Source of the DNA: JAIUNP01 sp020161975
GTDB taxonomy: Bacteria; Pseudomonadota; Alphaproteobacteria; Rhizobiales; Beijerinckiaceae
Length of the DNA stretch: 6,861 nucleotides
Assembly (NCBI GenBank): GCA_036745275.1
Contig: DAIOGK010000051.1
Span: 1 to 6,861, forward strand
Direction of reading: 5' to 3'
The notes below the pieces were generated by a model. The model saw only the letters and a list, made by a program, of their open reading frames with translations, did not search any database and was not told the origin of the DNA. The position numbers and the translations under genes were made by a program. Positions 1 through 6,609 of the stretch are shown in pieces (the first letter of the stretch is position 1; every line of letters begins with the position of its first letter).

Positions 1-119
1 TCGACGGGTTCGGCGGCGGCGCGCATGTCCTCGATCTCGCCACCGGCGAGACGGTAGACTGGATCTACACCGATGGCTGGCTTTCCACCGTGCTGGAGGG
101 AGGCGATCCCCATGCCTGA
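1..119 (+). CDS. C-terminal end of an unidentified protein (partial)
   Basis: This is the last 38 codons of a gene that begins before the window; the reading frame starts at base 3 and ends at the TGA at 117-119. The visible peptide starts DGFGGGAHVLDLATGETVDW and ends LEGGDPHA. It is acidic and aromatic with no recognisable catalytic motif. I believe it is real because its frame stays open from the window edge, its codons favour G/C in third position, and its stop overlaps the ATG of the next gene by 8 nt, which is typical of coupled genes in one operon. I do not recognise the family and too little is visible to assign a function. Confidence 0.6.
   Translation, partial: DGFGGGAHVLDLATGETVDWIYTDGWLSTVLEGGDPHA
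95..103 (+). promoter_or_regulatory. Ribosome binding site fixing the start at 112
   Basis: GGAGGGAGG lies 8 nt before the ATG at 112. It supports that ATG over the in-frame upstream ATG at 73, which has no comparable site and would add 13 residues that read like the +1 frame of the preceding gene. Confidence 0.7.
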
Positions 120-756
120 GATCGTCGAAACAACGGTCTATCGCCTGAACGAACTATCCGATGCGGCGAAGGACAAAGCGCGCGCCTGGTATCGCGAAGG
201 CGGCTTCGATTACGATTGGTATGATGCCGTCTATGAGGATTTCCAGCGCATCGCGGAAATCCTCGGGCTGAACCTCAAGACTCGCACCGTCCGGTTGATG
301 GGCGGCGGCACACGGCAAGACCCCTGCATCTGGTTCCGGGGCTTTTCCTCGCAGGGGGACGGTGCCTGTTTTGAAACCGGGTATTCTTACCGGAAAAGCG
401 CGCCGCGCCGGATCAGGGAATACGCCCCGCAGGACACCGAACTGCACCGCATCGCCGATGCTCTTCAGGCAATCCAGCGCCGCAATTTTTATCAGCTTCG
501 CGCCGATGTCCGCCATCGCGGCCATTATTATCACGAATACTGCATGTCGATCTCGGTCGAGCGCGACAGCCCGACCTGGCAGGACATGGCCGCTGATGCC
601 GAAGAGACGATCAGCGAGGCGCTGCGCGATCTGGCCCGCTGGCTCTACCGCCAGCTTGAACGCGAATATGACTACCTGTCCTCGGACGAGGCTGTCGATG
701 AGACCATCGCTGCCAATGAATACACCTTCACCGAAGCTGGTCGCCGTTTCGGGTGA
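112..756 (+). CDS. Conserved hypothetical protein of mobile elements, often labelled 'antitoxin of toxin-antitoxin stability system'
   Basis: A 214-residue soluble protein; function unknown. The N-terminus is an amphipathic helical stretch (residues 12-31, ELSDAAKDKARAWYREGG), followed by an aromatic/acidic segment (33-44, DYDWYDAVYEDF), a conserved-looking core at 75-93 (FRGFSSQGDGACFETGYSY), then EYAPQDTELHRI (103-114), RRNFYQL (123-129), a His/Tyr-rich strand (RHRGHYYHEYC, 134-144) and a long acidic C-terminal helix region with REYDYLSSDE (184-193). From memory, proteins with this core and ending are widespread in alphaproteobacterial prophages and plasmids, where automated annotation calls them antitoxins. 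No toxin gene lies beside it and it has none of the usual antitoxin DNA-binding folds (ribbon-helix-helix, HTH, AbrB, Phd), so I would not accept that label. There is no signal peptide or membrane segment. The start overlaps the upstream gene by 8 nt and a terminator follows 18 nt after the stop, so it is probably the last gene of its transcript. Confidence 0.85.
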   Translation: MPEIVETTVYRLNELSDAAKDKARAWYREGGFDYDWYDAVYEDFQRIAEILGLNLKTRTVRLMGGGTRQDPCIWFRGFSSQGDGACFETGYSYRKSAPRRIREYAPQDTELHRIADALQAIQRRNFYQLRADVRHRGHYYHEYCMSISVERDSPTWQDMAADAEETISEALRDLARWLYRQLEREYDYLSSDEAVDETIAANEYTFTEAGRRFG

Positions 757-774
757 TCCTGAGCTGACACTGAC

Positions 775-808
775 AAGCGCCCCACCATTCGGTCGGGGCG
801 CTTTCTTT
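775..808 (+). terminator. Rho-independent terminator after the 214-aa gene
   Basis: A perfect 9-bp stem, AAGCGCCCC (775-783) with GGGGCGCTT (795-803), is capped by an inner 3-bp ACC/GGT pairing around ATTC, and runs directly into the T-rich stretch TTTCTTT (802-808). It separates the operon ending at 756 from the helicase gene, implying either a separate promoter for the latter or regulated read-through. Confidence 0.85.
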
Positions 809-820
809 ATGCTGCGCTTT

Positions 821-900
821 GAGAGCCAGAGGTGGGCCGGAAAGGGTCAGGTCCGGGTGGTCGAGAGAGAGCGCTGTCCGGGCTTGTCCTTCCCGCTCTC
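821..900 (+). promoter_or_regulatory. Predicted structured 5' leader of the methylase-helicase gene
   Basis: This untranslated stretch between the terminator and the ribosome site can fold into one extended hairpin. The base is GAGAGC (821-826) with GCTCTC (895-900). Above an internal loop come AAGG (842-845) with CCTT (888-891), then CAGGTCCGGGT (848-858) with GTCCGGGCTTG (876-886), the latter including several G-T pairs. The terminal loop (859-875) contains a second GAGAGC (867-872), which could pair with the same GCTCTC instead of the first copy. The ribosome site GAGG follows 2 nt after the hairpin. Pairing was worked out by eye; that it regulates translation is inference. It could also be a fortuitous fold in GC-rich DNA. 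Confidence 0.45.
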
Positions 901-902
901 CT

Positions 903-906
903 GAGG
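903..906 (+). promoter_or_regulatory. Ribosome binding site fixing the start at 915
   Basis: GAGG lies 8 nt before the ATG at 915. The frame is open further upstream to a TTG at 819, but that extension translates the leader hairpin and has no ribosome site, so 915 is preferred. A second ATG at 921 is a possible but poorer-spaced alternative. Confidence 0.65.
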
Positions 907-914
907 TTCCCGAC

Positions 915-3900
915 ATGAACATGGTGTTTCCCGTGACCGATCCGGTCACGCCGCTGGCGGCTGCGCCATCAATCCTGGCTGCGGCCAATGTTTTGCTCCC
1001 CCATCTCGAACGCGGCCAGGGCATCGATGCCGCCACGTTGCGCCGTGCTATGGAAACGGCATTCGGCGCGTCCGACGCTACTGGCGTCTGGGACTGGAAG
1101 CTTGCCTATGAGGCCTGCGAAGTCGCCACCGTCCTGTTCCTGCGCAAATACGGAAAGGCGCTGTTCCGTAAAGCCGCGTCTCCGGCTGCACGGATTTCCG
1201 TGCTGGCAAAGATCGCGGCGCTGTTGCCCACGCAGACCCGGCGTTCCGAGGAAAGCCAGAAGCTTCAGCAATTTTCGACACCGATCCCGCTCGGCCTTGC
1301 CGCTCTGACAGCGGCCGCGATCACGCCTGATGACCGGGTTCTGGAACCATCAGCAGGCACCGGCCTTCTGGCGATCCTTGCGCAGACCATCGGCGGTTCG
1401 CTGATCCTCAATGAACTCGCCGATACCCGCGCCGATTGTCTCGCCTCGCTGTTTCCGGCCTTTGCAGTCTCCCGGTTCGACGCCGCCCAGATCGACGATC
1501 ATCTCGCCCCGGATGCCATCCCGTCCGTGGTGCTGATGAACCCGCCATTTTCGGTCATGGCCAATGTGAGCGGGCGCGTGTCCGATGCGGCCTACCGCCA
1601 TGTCGCCTCGGCATTGGCCCGTCTTGCCCCCGGTGGGCGGTTGGTGACGATCACCGGCGCTGGCTTTGGCCCGGAAGCTCCGGCCTGGCGGGACGCTTTC
1701 ATCCGCTTGCAGGCCCGTGGCCGCGTGGTGTTCACCGCCGCCGTCGATGGTGCAGTCTATGCAAAGCACGGCACCACAATCGACACGCGGCTGACCGTGA
1801 TCGACAAGCTGCCCGCCGAGGATTCGGCCAGTTTCCCGGCCTCGCTGGGGATCGCGCCTGATGTTGCCACGCTGATCGGATGGATAGAGGCGCATGTCCC
1901 GCAGCGTTCGCCGGTATCATTGCCGAAGATCGTGGTGCCCCCTTCAACCTCCGCGCCGAAGACCGTGCGAGGCTATCTCGCCCGTTCAGCCGCCACGCGG
2001 CCAGCCGCTGCTCCCGTCAACGATCCCGAGGGCGTCGAACTTGCCTATGAGACCGTGGACTGGACGCCACCGGACGGCGCACGGCTGTCCGACGCCATCT
2101 ACGAGGAATATGCGCTGCAATCGCTGCGTATTCCCGGCGCGCAGCCGCATCCGACCAAGCTGGTGCAATCCGCCGCCATGGCCTCGATCGCTCCACCCAA
2201 ACCTTCATACAGGCCCATGCTGCCCGCTGACATCTGCGCGCGCCTGTCGGACGCCCAGCTTGAGACGGTGATCTATGCAGGCGAAGCCCATGCCGAGCAT
2301 CTCGCCGGCGCCTGGACCGTGGACGAGCATTTCGACAATGTCAGCGCTGCGCCTGAGGGTGCTGCAGGATCGATCCGCTTCCGCCGTGGCTTCATGCTCG
2401 GTGATGGAACCGGCGCAGGCAAGGGCCGCCAGTCGGCGGCCATCATTCTCGACAACTGGCTGCGCGGTCGTCGCAAGGCAATCTGGATCTCCAAATCCGA
2501 CAAGCTGATCGAGGATGCGCAGCGCGATTGGTCGGCGCTCGGCATGGAACGGCTGCTGGTCACGCCTCTGTCACGCTTCCCTCAAGGCGCAAAGATCACG
2601 CTGAAGGAGGGCATCCTTTTTACCACCTATGCCACGCTACGCTCCGACGACCGGGGCGAGAAGGTTTCGCGGGTCCGGCAGATCGTCGAATGGTTGGGCT
2701 CCGATTTCGATGGAGCCATTATATTCGACGAGAGCCATGCTATGCAGAATGCCGGTGGCGGAAAAGGCGAACGCGGTGATGTCGCCGCCTCGCAGCAGGG
2801 CAGGGCGGGATTGCGCCTTCAGCACGCGCTGCCCGACGCCCGGGTGGTCTATGTCTCGGCGACCGGCGCCACCACAGTTCACAATCTCGCCTACGCGCAG
2901 CGCCTCGGCCTCTGGGGCGGTGAGGACTTTCCGTTCCAGACCCGCGCCGAGTTCGTCGAGGCGATCGAAGCCGGTGGCGTTGCGGCGATGGAAGTGCTTG
3001 CCCGCGATCTGCGATCCCTCGGCCTCTATACGGCCCGCTCGCTCTCCTATGATGGCGTCGAATATGAACTGATCGAGCATCAGCTCACGGACGAACAGCG
3101 GCACATCTACGACTCATATGCTGCCGCCTTCGCTGTCATTCATGGGAATCTGGACGCGGCGATGGAAGCCGCCAACATCACCGGCAGCGAAGGGACGCTG
3201 AACCGGCAGGCGAAGTCCGCCGCCCGCTCGGCTTTCGAGAGCACCAAGCAGCGCTTCTTCGGCCACCTCCTGACCTCCATGAAAACCCCGACCCTGATCC
3301 GGTCCATTGAGGCCGATCTGGAAGCGGGCCATGCGGCCGTCATTCAGATCGTCTCGACCGGCGAAGCCCTGATGGAACGGCGGCTGTCCGAGATCCCGAC
3401 CGAGGAATGGAACGATATTTCTGTCGATGTTACGCCGAGGGAATATGTCGGCTCGTATTTGCAACACTCCTTCCCGGTACAGCTCTATGAACCCTTCACC
3501 GATGGAGAGGGCAACCTGTCGTCACGCCCCGTCTTCCGCGATGGTCAGCCGGTGGAATGCCGCGAAGCTGCGGCGCGGCGCGACGAGATGCTGGAGCAGC
3601 TGGGTTCGCTTCCACCCGTGCCGGGGGCGCTCGACCAGATCGTGCAGCGCTTCGGCACGGATATGGTAGCCGAGGTCACAGGCCGTTCGCGCCGGATCGT
3701 GCGCAAGGGCGACGGCGCATCGGCACGTCTTGCGGTCGAGAACAGAGCGCCTTCTGCCAACCTTGCCGAGACTTCGGCCTTTATGGATGACCAGAAGCGC
3801 ATTCTGGTCTTCTCTGATGCCGGTGCCACGGGACGCAGCTATCACGCGGAACTCTCGGCGAAGAACCAGCGGCTGCGCGTGCATTACCTGCTGGAACCGG

Positions 3901-5237
3901 GCTGGAAGGCCGATGCCGCGATTCAGGGGCTGGGCCGCACCAACCGGACCAATCAGGCGCAGCCGCCGCTGTTCCGGCCCATCGCCACGGATGTCAAAGC
4001 TGAAAAGCGCTTCCTGAGCACAATCGCCCGACGCCTCGATACGCTGGGCGCGATCACCCGCGGCCAGCGCCAGACCGGCGGTCAGGGGCTGTTCCGTCCC
4101 GAGGACAATCTGGAATCTGCTTATGCCCGCGATGCGTTGCGCCAGCTCTATCTGCTGATCGTGCGCGGCAAGGTCGAGGGTTGCTCGCTGGAGCGATTTG
4201 AATCCGCCACCGGCCTGAAGCTGATGGACAGCAATGGTGTGAAGGACGAGCTACCGCCGATCACGACCTTCCTCAACCGCCTGCTGGCGCTGACCATCGA
4301 GTTGCAGGGCATCCTGTTCACCGCCTTCGAGCAGCTTCTGCAAGCCCGGATCGACGGGGCGATAGCATCCGGCAGCTATGACATGGGGCTGGAAACGCTG
4401 AAGGCCGAAAGCTTCATCGTCACCGACCGTCAGGTGATCCACACCCATCCCGGCACCGGCGCGGAAACCCGGCTCCTGACGCTCACCGAGCGCAAGCGCA
4501 ATCAGCCCATCACGCTCGGTGCCTCCCTAGCCGAGTTGGATGATCCACGCGCAAGACTGCTCATCAACGAGCGATCCGGTCGTGCCGCCGTACAGATCCC
4601 TACCACCAGCGTCATGCTGGATGACGGGGAGATCGAACGGCGCGTGCGGCTGATCCGGCCCATGGAGGCGATGAACATTCCGGTGCGGGCGATGGGCGAG
4701 ACCCATTGGCGTGAGGCCGACCGTGAGGCCTTCAGCGTGGCCTGGAAGGCGGAACTGGCCGAGGTGCCCGAGTTCACCGACAGCATCCTCCATATGGTGA
4801 CAGGTCTCTTGTTGCCGATCTGGAAGCGTCTGCCGCAGGACTCGTCCCGCGTCTATCGGCTCCAGACCGATGACGGCGAGCGCATCATCGGTCGCCGCGT
4901 ATCACCAGCATGGGCCGCCAATGCCTCGACCAGTGGCGTCAGAAACAGCCTGACACCTGATGCCGCCTATGCCGCGCTGATCGAAGGTCGCACGATCCTT
5001 GACCTCGCTGAGGGTATGCAACTGCGCCGCGTCCGGGTCATGGGTGTCAACCGCATCGAACTGACCGGCTTTACTGACGCGATGCGCGACCGGCTCCGGG
5101 CTTATGGTCTCTTCAGCGAGATCATCTCCTGGAAACTGCGCTTCTTCGTGCCGGTAGGTGCATCGGGATCGGAGGTACTCGGTAAGCTCCTCGACCGTTT
5201 TCCGGCCCTGCGTATCGGTGAGCGGGAGGCCGCATAA
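915..5237 (+). CDS. DNA methyltransferase-strawberry notch helicase fusion protein
   Basis: A 1440-residue cytoplasmic protein. After an N-terminal helical region (1-115) comes a Rossmann-type SAM methyltransferase: FSTP at 120-123, motif I LEPSAGTG at 143-150, and motif IV NPPF at 209-212, the signature of N6-adenine/N4-cytosine amino-methylases. A Pro/Ala-rich linker (about 336-376) leads to the SBNO-family entry motif HPTKLVQ (412-418), then a superfamily 2 ATPase: Walker A GDGTGAGKG (496-504, Lys503), Walker B DESH (605-608), motif III SAT (648-650). The second RecA lobe has DAGATGR (968-974) and arginine-finger motif QGLGRTNR (1004-1011), followed by the strawberry notch C-terminal signatures FLNR (1119-1122) and YDMG (1155-1158). 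Residues about 1200-1440 match nothing I can name. All visible catalytic motifs are intact, so it is probably an active ATPase and methylase. The methylase-helicase fusion resembles P1 DarB anti-restriction protein in organisation; function here is inferred. Translation is coupled to the Toprim gene by a TAATG overlap. Confidence 0.9.
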   Translation: MNMVFPVTDPVTPLAAAPSILAAANVLLPHLERGQGIDAATLRRAMETAFGASDATGVWDWKLAYEACEVATVLFLRKYGKALFRKAASPAARISVLAKIAALLPTQTRRSEESQKLQQFSTPIPLGLAALTAAAITPDDRVLEPSAGTGLLAILAQTIGGSLILNELADTRADCLASLFPAFAVSRFDAAQIDDHLAPDAIPSVVLMNPPFSVMANVSGRVSDAAYRHVASALARLAPGGRLVTITGAGFGPEAPAWRDAFIRLQARGRVVFTAAVDGAVYAKHGTTIDTRLTVIDKLPAEDSASFPASLGIAPDVATLIGWIEAHVPQRSPVSLPKIVVPPSTSAPKTVRGYLARSAATRPAAAPVNDPEGVELAYETVDWTPPDGARLSDAIYEEYALQSLRIPGAQPHPTKLVQSAAMASIAPPKPSYRPMLPADICARLSDAQLETVIYAGEAHAEHLAGAWTVDEHFDNVSAAPEGAAGSIRFRRGFMLGDGTGAGKGRQSAAIILDNWLRGRRKAIWISKSDKLIEDAQRDWSALGMERLLVTPLSRFPQGAKITLKEGILFTTYATLRSDDRGEKVSRVRQIVEWLGSDFDGAIIFDESHAMQNAGGGKGERGDVAASQQGRAGLRLQHALPDARVVYVSATGATTVHNLAYAQRLGLWGGEDFPFQTRAEFVEAIEAGGVAAMEVLARDLRSLGLYTARSLSYDGVEYELIEHQLTDEQRHIYDSYAAAFAVIHGNLDAAMEAANITGSEGTLNRQAKSAARSAFESTKQRFFGHLLTSMKTPTLIRSIEADLEAGHAAVIQIVSTGEALMERRLSEIPTEEWNDISVDVTPREYVGSYLQHSFPVQLYEPFTDGEGNLSSRPVFRDGQPVECREAAARRDEMLEQLGSLPPVPGALDQIVQRFGTDMVAEVTGRSRRIVRKGDGASARLAVENRAPSANLAETSAFMDDQKRILVFSDAGATGRSYHAELSAKNQRLRVHYLLEPGWKADAAIQGLGRTNRTNQAQPPLFRPIATDVKAEKRFLSTIARRLDTLGAITRGQRQTGGQGLFRPEDNLESAYARDALRQLYLLIVRGKVEGCSLERFESATGLKLMDSNGVKDELPPITTFLNRLLALTIELQGILFTAFEQLLQARIDGAIASGSYDMGLETLKAESFIVTDRQVIHTHPGTGAETRLLTLTERKRNQPITLGASLAELDDPRARLLINERSGRAAVQIPTTSVMLDDGEIERRVRLIRPMEAMNIPVRAMGETHWREADREAFSVAWKAELAEVPEFTDSILHMVTGLLLPIWKRLPQDSSRVYRLQTDDGERIIGRRVSPAWAANASTSGVRNSLTPDAAYAALIEGRTILDLAEGMQLRRVRVMGVNRIELTGFTDAMRDRLRAYGLFSEIISWKLRFFVPVGASGSEVLGKLLDRFPALRIGEREAA
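5224..5229 (+). promoter_or_regulatory. Ribosome binding site for the Toprim gene
   Basis: GGGAGG lies 7 nt before the ATG at 5237, inside the last codons of the helicase gene. With the TAATG stop-start overlap it supports this start and translational coupling. Confidence 0.7.
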
Positions 5238-6274
5238 TGGTGCGTCTCGACGCTTCCGAACTGGCACACCGTCTCGGCCGACAGGCTGAGGCGGTGTGCC
5301 GCCATTATCTCTCCAATGGCCGCAAACAAGGCAATTACTGGCAGGTGGGCGATGTCAGGAACACGGCCGGCCGTTCCATGTTCGTACGGCTGCACGACAG
5401 CGTGAAAGGCGTTGCCGGAAAGTGGCAGGACTCGGCCACGGGTGAATATGGCGATCTGCTCGATGTGATCCGGGATTCGCTCGGCCTGATCGACTTCGCA
5501 GACGTCGCCGAAGAAGCCCGGCGCTTCCTCAGCCTGCCACATCCTGAACCCCAGTGGCCATCCCGTCAGTCGCGAACGCCAGTACCATCGGGATCATCCG
5601 AGGCCGCACGTCGCCTCTGGCGCATGACACAACCGCTCATCGGCAGCATCGCAGAAGCGTATTTGCGCGGACGCGGCATTACGGATTTACGCCACACCGC
5701 AAATCTGCGCTTCCATCCCAACTGCTACTGGCGGCCCGAGGACGATGGCCCGACCGAAACATGGCCCGCCATGATCGCTGCCGTCACCGATCTCGATGGC
5801 AGGATCACCGGCGCACACCGCACATGGCTGGCCCCGGACAGCTCCGGCAAGGCACCTGTCGATACGCCGAGGAAGGCAATGGGCGACCTGCTCGGACATG
5901 CCGTTCGTTTCGGATGCGTGAGGGATGTCATGGCAGCGGGGGAAGGTATCGAAACCATCCTGTCACTGCGTCAGGCTCTGCCCACCATGCCGATGCTTTC
6001 CGCACTCTCGGCCGGACACCTCGCGGCCATCCTGTTCCCGCCGCAATTGCGCAGGCTCTATATCGTCCGCGACAACGATCCGGCAGGTGACAGCGCCCGT
6101 AATAGCCTGGTGGACCGGGCGCACGAGGTCGGGATCGAGGCCATCACGCTCTCGCCCATGATGGGGGACTTCAACGAAGATCTCGCAACTTACGGGCTGG
6201 ATGCCGTTCGGGCAGAGATCCGGGTGCAAATCGCTCCCGAGGACGTCAGCCGCTTCATGGCTTCAAGTGCATAG
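5237..6274 (+). CDS. Toprim-domain protein (primase-like, DUF7146 type)
   Basis: A 345-residue protein with a C-terminal Toprim fold, the metal-binding catalytic domain of primases, topoisomerases and OLD-type nucleases. The Toprim glutamate is visible in AAGEGIET (233-240, Glu236) and the DxD pair in VRDNDPAG (277-284, Asp279 and Asp281), with a closing DFNEDL (311-316). The N-terminal part (1-100) carries KWQDSATGEYGDLLDVI (62-78), the pattern I know from primase-like proteins of alphaproteobacterial mobile elements; it lacks the ordered cysteines of a true DnaG-type zinc finger. A middle module (about 125-215) with AYLRGRGI (141-148), LRFHP (157-161) and TGAHRTWL (191-198) is typical of the same family and matches what databases call DUF7146. 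There is no helicase domain, so it may act with the helicase encoded immediately upstream, whose stop it overlaps by one base. Whether it makes primers or cleaves DNA cannot be told from sequence. Confidence 0.88.
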   Translation: MVRLDASELAHRLGRQAEAVCRHYLSNGRKQGNYWQVGDVRNTAGRSMFVRLHDSVKGVAGKWQDSATGEYGDLLDVIRDSLGLIDFADVAEEARRFLSLPHPEPQWPSRQSRTPVPSGSSEAARRLWRMTQPLIGSIAEAYLRGRGITDLRHTANLRFHPNCYWRPEDDGPTETWPAMIAAVTDLDGRITGAHRTWLAPDSSGKAPVDTPRKAMGDLLGHAVRFGCVRDVMAAGEGIETILSLRQALPTMPMLSALSAGHLAAILFPPQLRRLYIVRDNDPAGDSARNSLVDRAHEVGIEAITLSPMMGDFNEDLATYGLDAVRAEIRVQIAPEDVSRFMASSA

Positions 6275-6304
6275 CCGGTACGAGGCCGTGATCGGGGCGT
6301 TCCG

Positions 6305-6338
6305 ATCCTGTCATCCGCACATGCTGCATCCTGTCATC
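6305..6338 (+). repeat. 11-bp direct repeat, two copies 23 bp apart
   Basis: ATCCTGTCATC occurs exactly at 6305-6315 and 6328-6338. The 23-bp offset is a little over two helical turns, so both copies would face roughly the same side of the DNA, as expected for a pair of protein-binding sites. It lies 30 nt after the Toprim stop. No third copy was seen in the gap. Confidence 0.55.
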
Positions 6339-6345
6339 AGCAGAG

Positions 6346-6463
6346 GACCGCGCCTTGGCCTTCTGAGAGGGCGAGCGGCCCACAAACGGCGCGGTCAGGC
6401 AATGGCGGCGCCCGACTGATTTCCGTCGGCGGCCCGCCACCCCACGCGACAGGTCGCGTGGGG
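6346..6463 (+). ncRNA. Candidate structured RNA: three consecutive hairpins
   Basis: Hairpin 1 has a perfect 9-bp outer stem, GACCGCGCC (6346-6354) with GGCGCGGTC (6388-6396), enclosing a 6-bp apical hairpin (6358-6372, loop TGA). Hairpin 2 (6403-6439) is long but bulged: CCGAC/GTCGG near the loop (6412-6416 with 6425-6429) and mostly GGCGG/CCGCC at the base. Hairpin 3 (6440-6463) begins on the very next base and is a perfect 11-bp palindrome. Three abutting stems covering 118 nt of intergenic DNA suggest a folded transcript, either a separate small RNA or the leader of the DUF2493 gene. A DNA-level role such as an origin or binding array fits equally well. I cannot name a known family; strand is assumed. 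Confidence 0.35.
6440..6463 (+). repeat. Near-perfect 24-bp palindrome
   Basis: CCCCACGCGAC (6440-6450) and GTCGCGTGGGG (6453-6463) are exact reverse complements separated by AG. As RNA it would give a 10-bp stem with a CAGG loop; as DNA it is a symmetrical site able to bind a dimer or form a cruciform. No T-run follows, so it is not a classical terminator on this strand. Confidence 0.8.
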
Positions 6464-6579
6464 ACCCCGTCTCCTCCGCCTTTACAGCGCGAAACAAATC
6501 AGCCGGACTTTGCCATCAGGGCCTTCGCCAGGGCTCAGGCTGCCAGACCGTTCCGCCCGTGGGCTTTCGCCGCCATGAA

Positions 6580-6598
6580 GGCCGCGATGGTCGCGGTC
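6580..6598 (+). promoter_or_regulatory. Hairpin just upstream of the DUF2493 ribosome site
   Basis: GGCCGCGA (6580-6587) pairs with TCGCGGTC (6591-6598) around a TGG loop, 8 bp including one G-T pair. It ends 5 nt before the GAAGGA ribosome site, so it would sit at the edge of the ribosome footprint. A regulatory role is inference. Confidence 0.35.
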
Positions 6599-6603
6599 CA
6601 GCC

Positions 6604-6609
6604 GAAGGA
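6604..6609 (+). promoter_or_regulatory. Ribosome binding site for the gene starting at 6618
   Basis: GAAGGA lies 8 nt before the ATG at 6618, supporting that start for the partial gene at the right edge. Confidence 0.6.

Noticed and set aside
73..111. Upstream ATG at 73 as the start of the 214-aa gene
   Set aside because: No ribosome site before it, and it lies wholly within the preceding gene; GGAGGGAGG sits 8 nt before the ATG at 112.
808..813. TATGCT as a -10 promoter element for the helicase gene
   Set aside because: No acceptable -35 hexamer lies 16-18 bp upstream; the bases there belong to the terminator loop.
362..904. 180-residue + strand frame overlapping the 214-aa gene and the terminator
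   Set aside because: It is out of frame with a convincing gene, runs through the terminator and leader, and has Ser/Arg/Pro-rich shadow composition.
819..914. TTG-initiated N-terminal extension of the methylase-helicase gene
   Set aside because: It would translate the leader hairpin, lacks a ribosome site and yields an arginine-rich stretch unlike the protein that follows.
1350..1895. 181-residue open frame on the minus strand within the methylase domain
   Set aside because: It is antisense to a clearly coding region with intact methylase motifs; its Gly/Arg/His-rich translation is typical of shadow frames in GC-rich DNA.
6201..6419. 72-residue + strand frame starting inside the Toprim gene
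   Set aside because: Out of frame with the Toprim gene, no ribosome site, and its second half translates hairpin 1.
6255..6497. 80-residue minus-strand frame across the hairpin-rich gap
   Set aside because: No ribosome site, Arg/Ser-rich product, and it is interrupted in meaning by several perfect inverted repeats that better explain the region.
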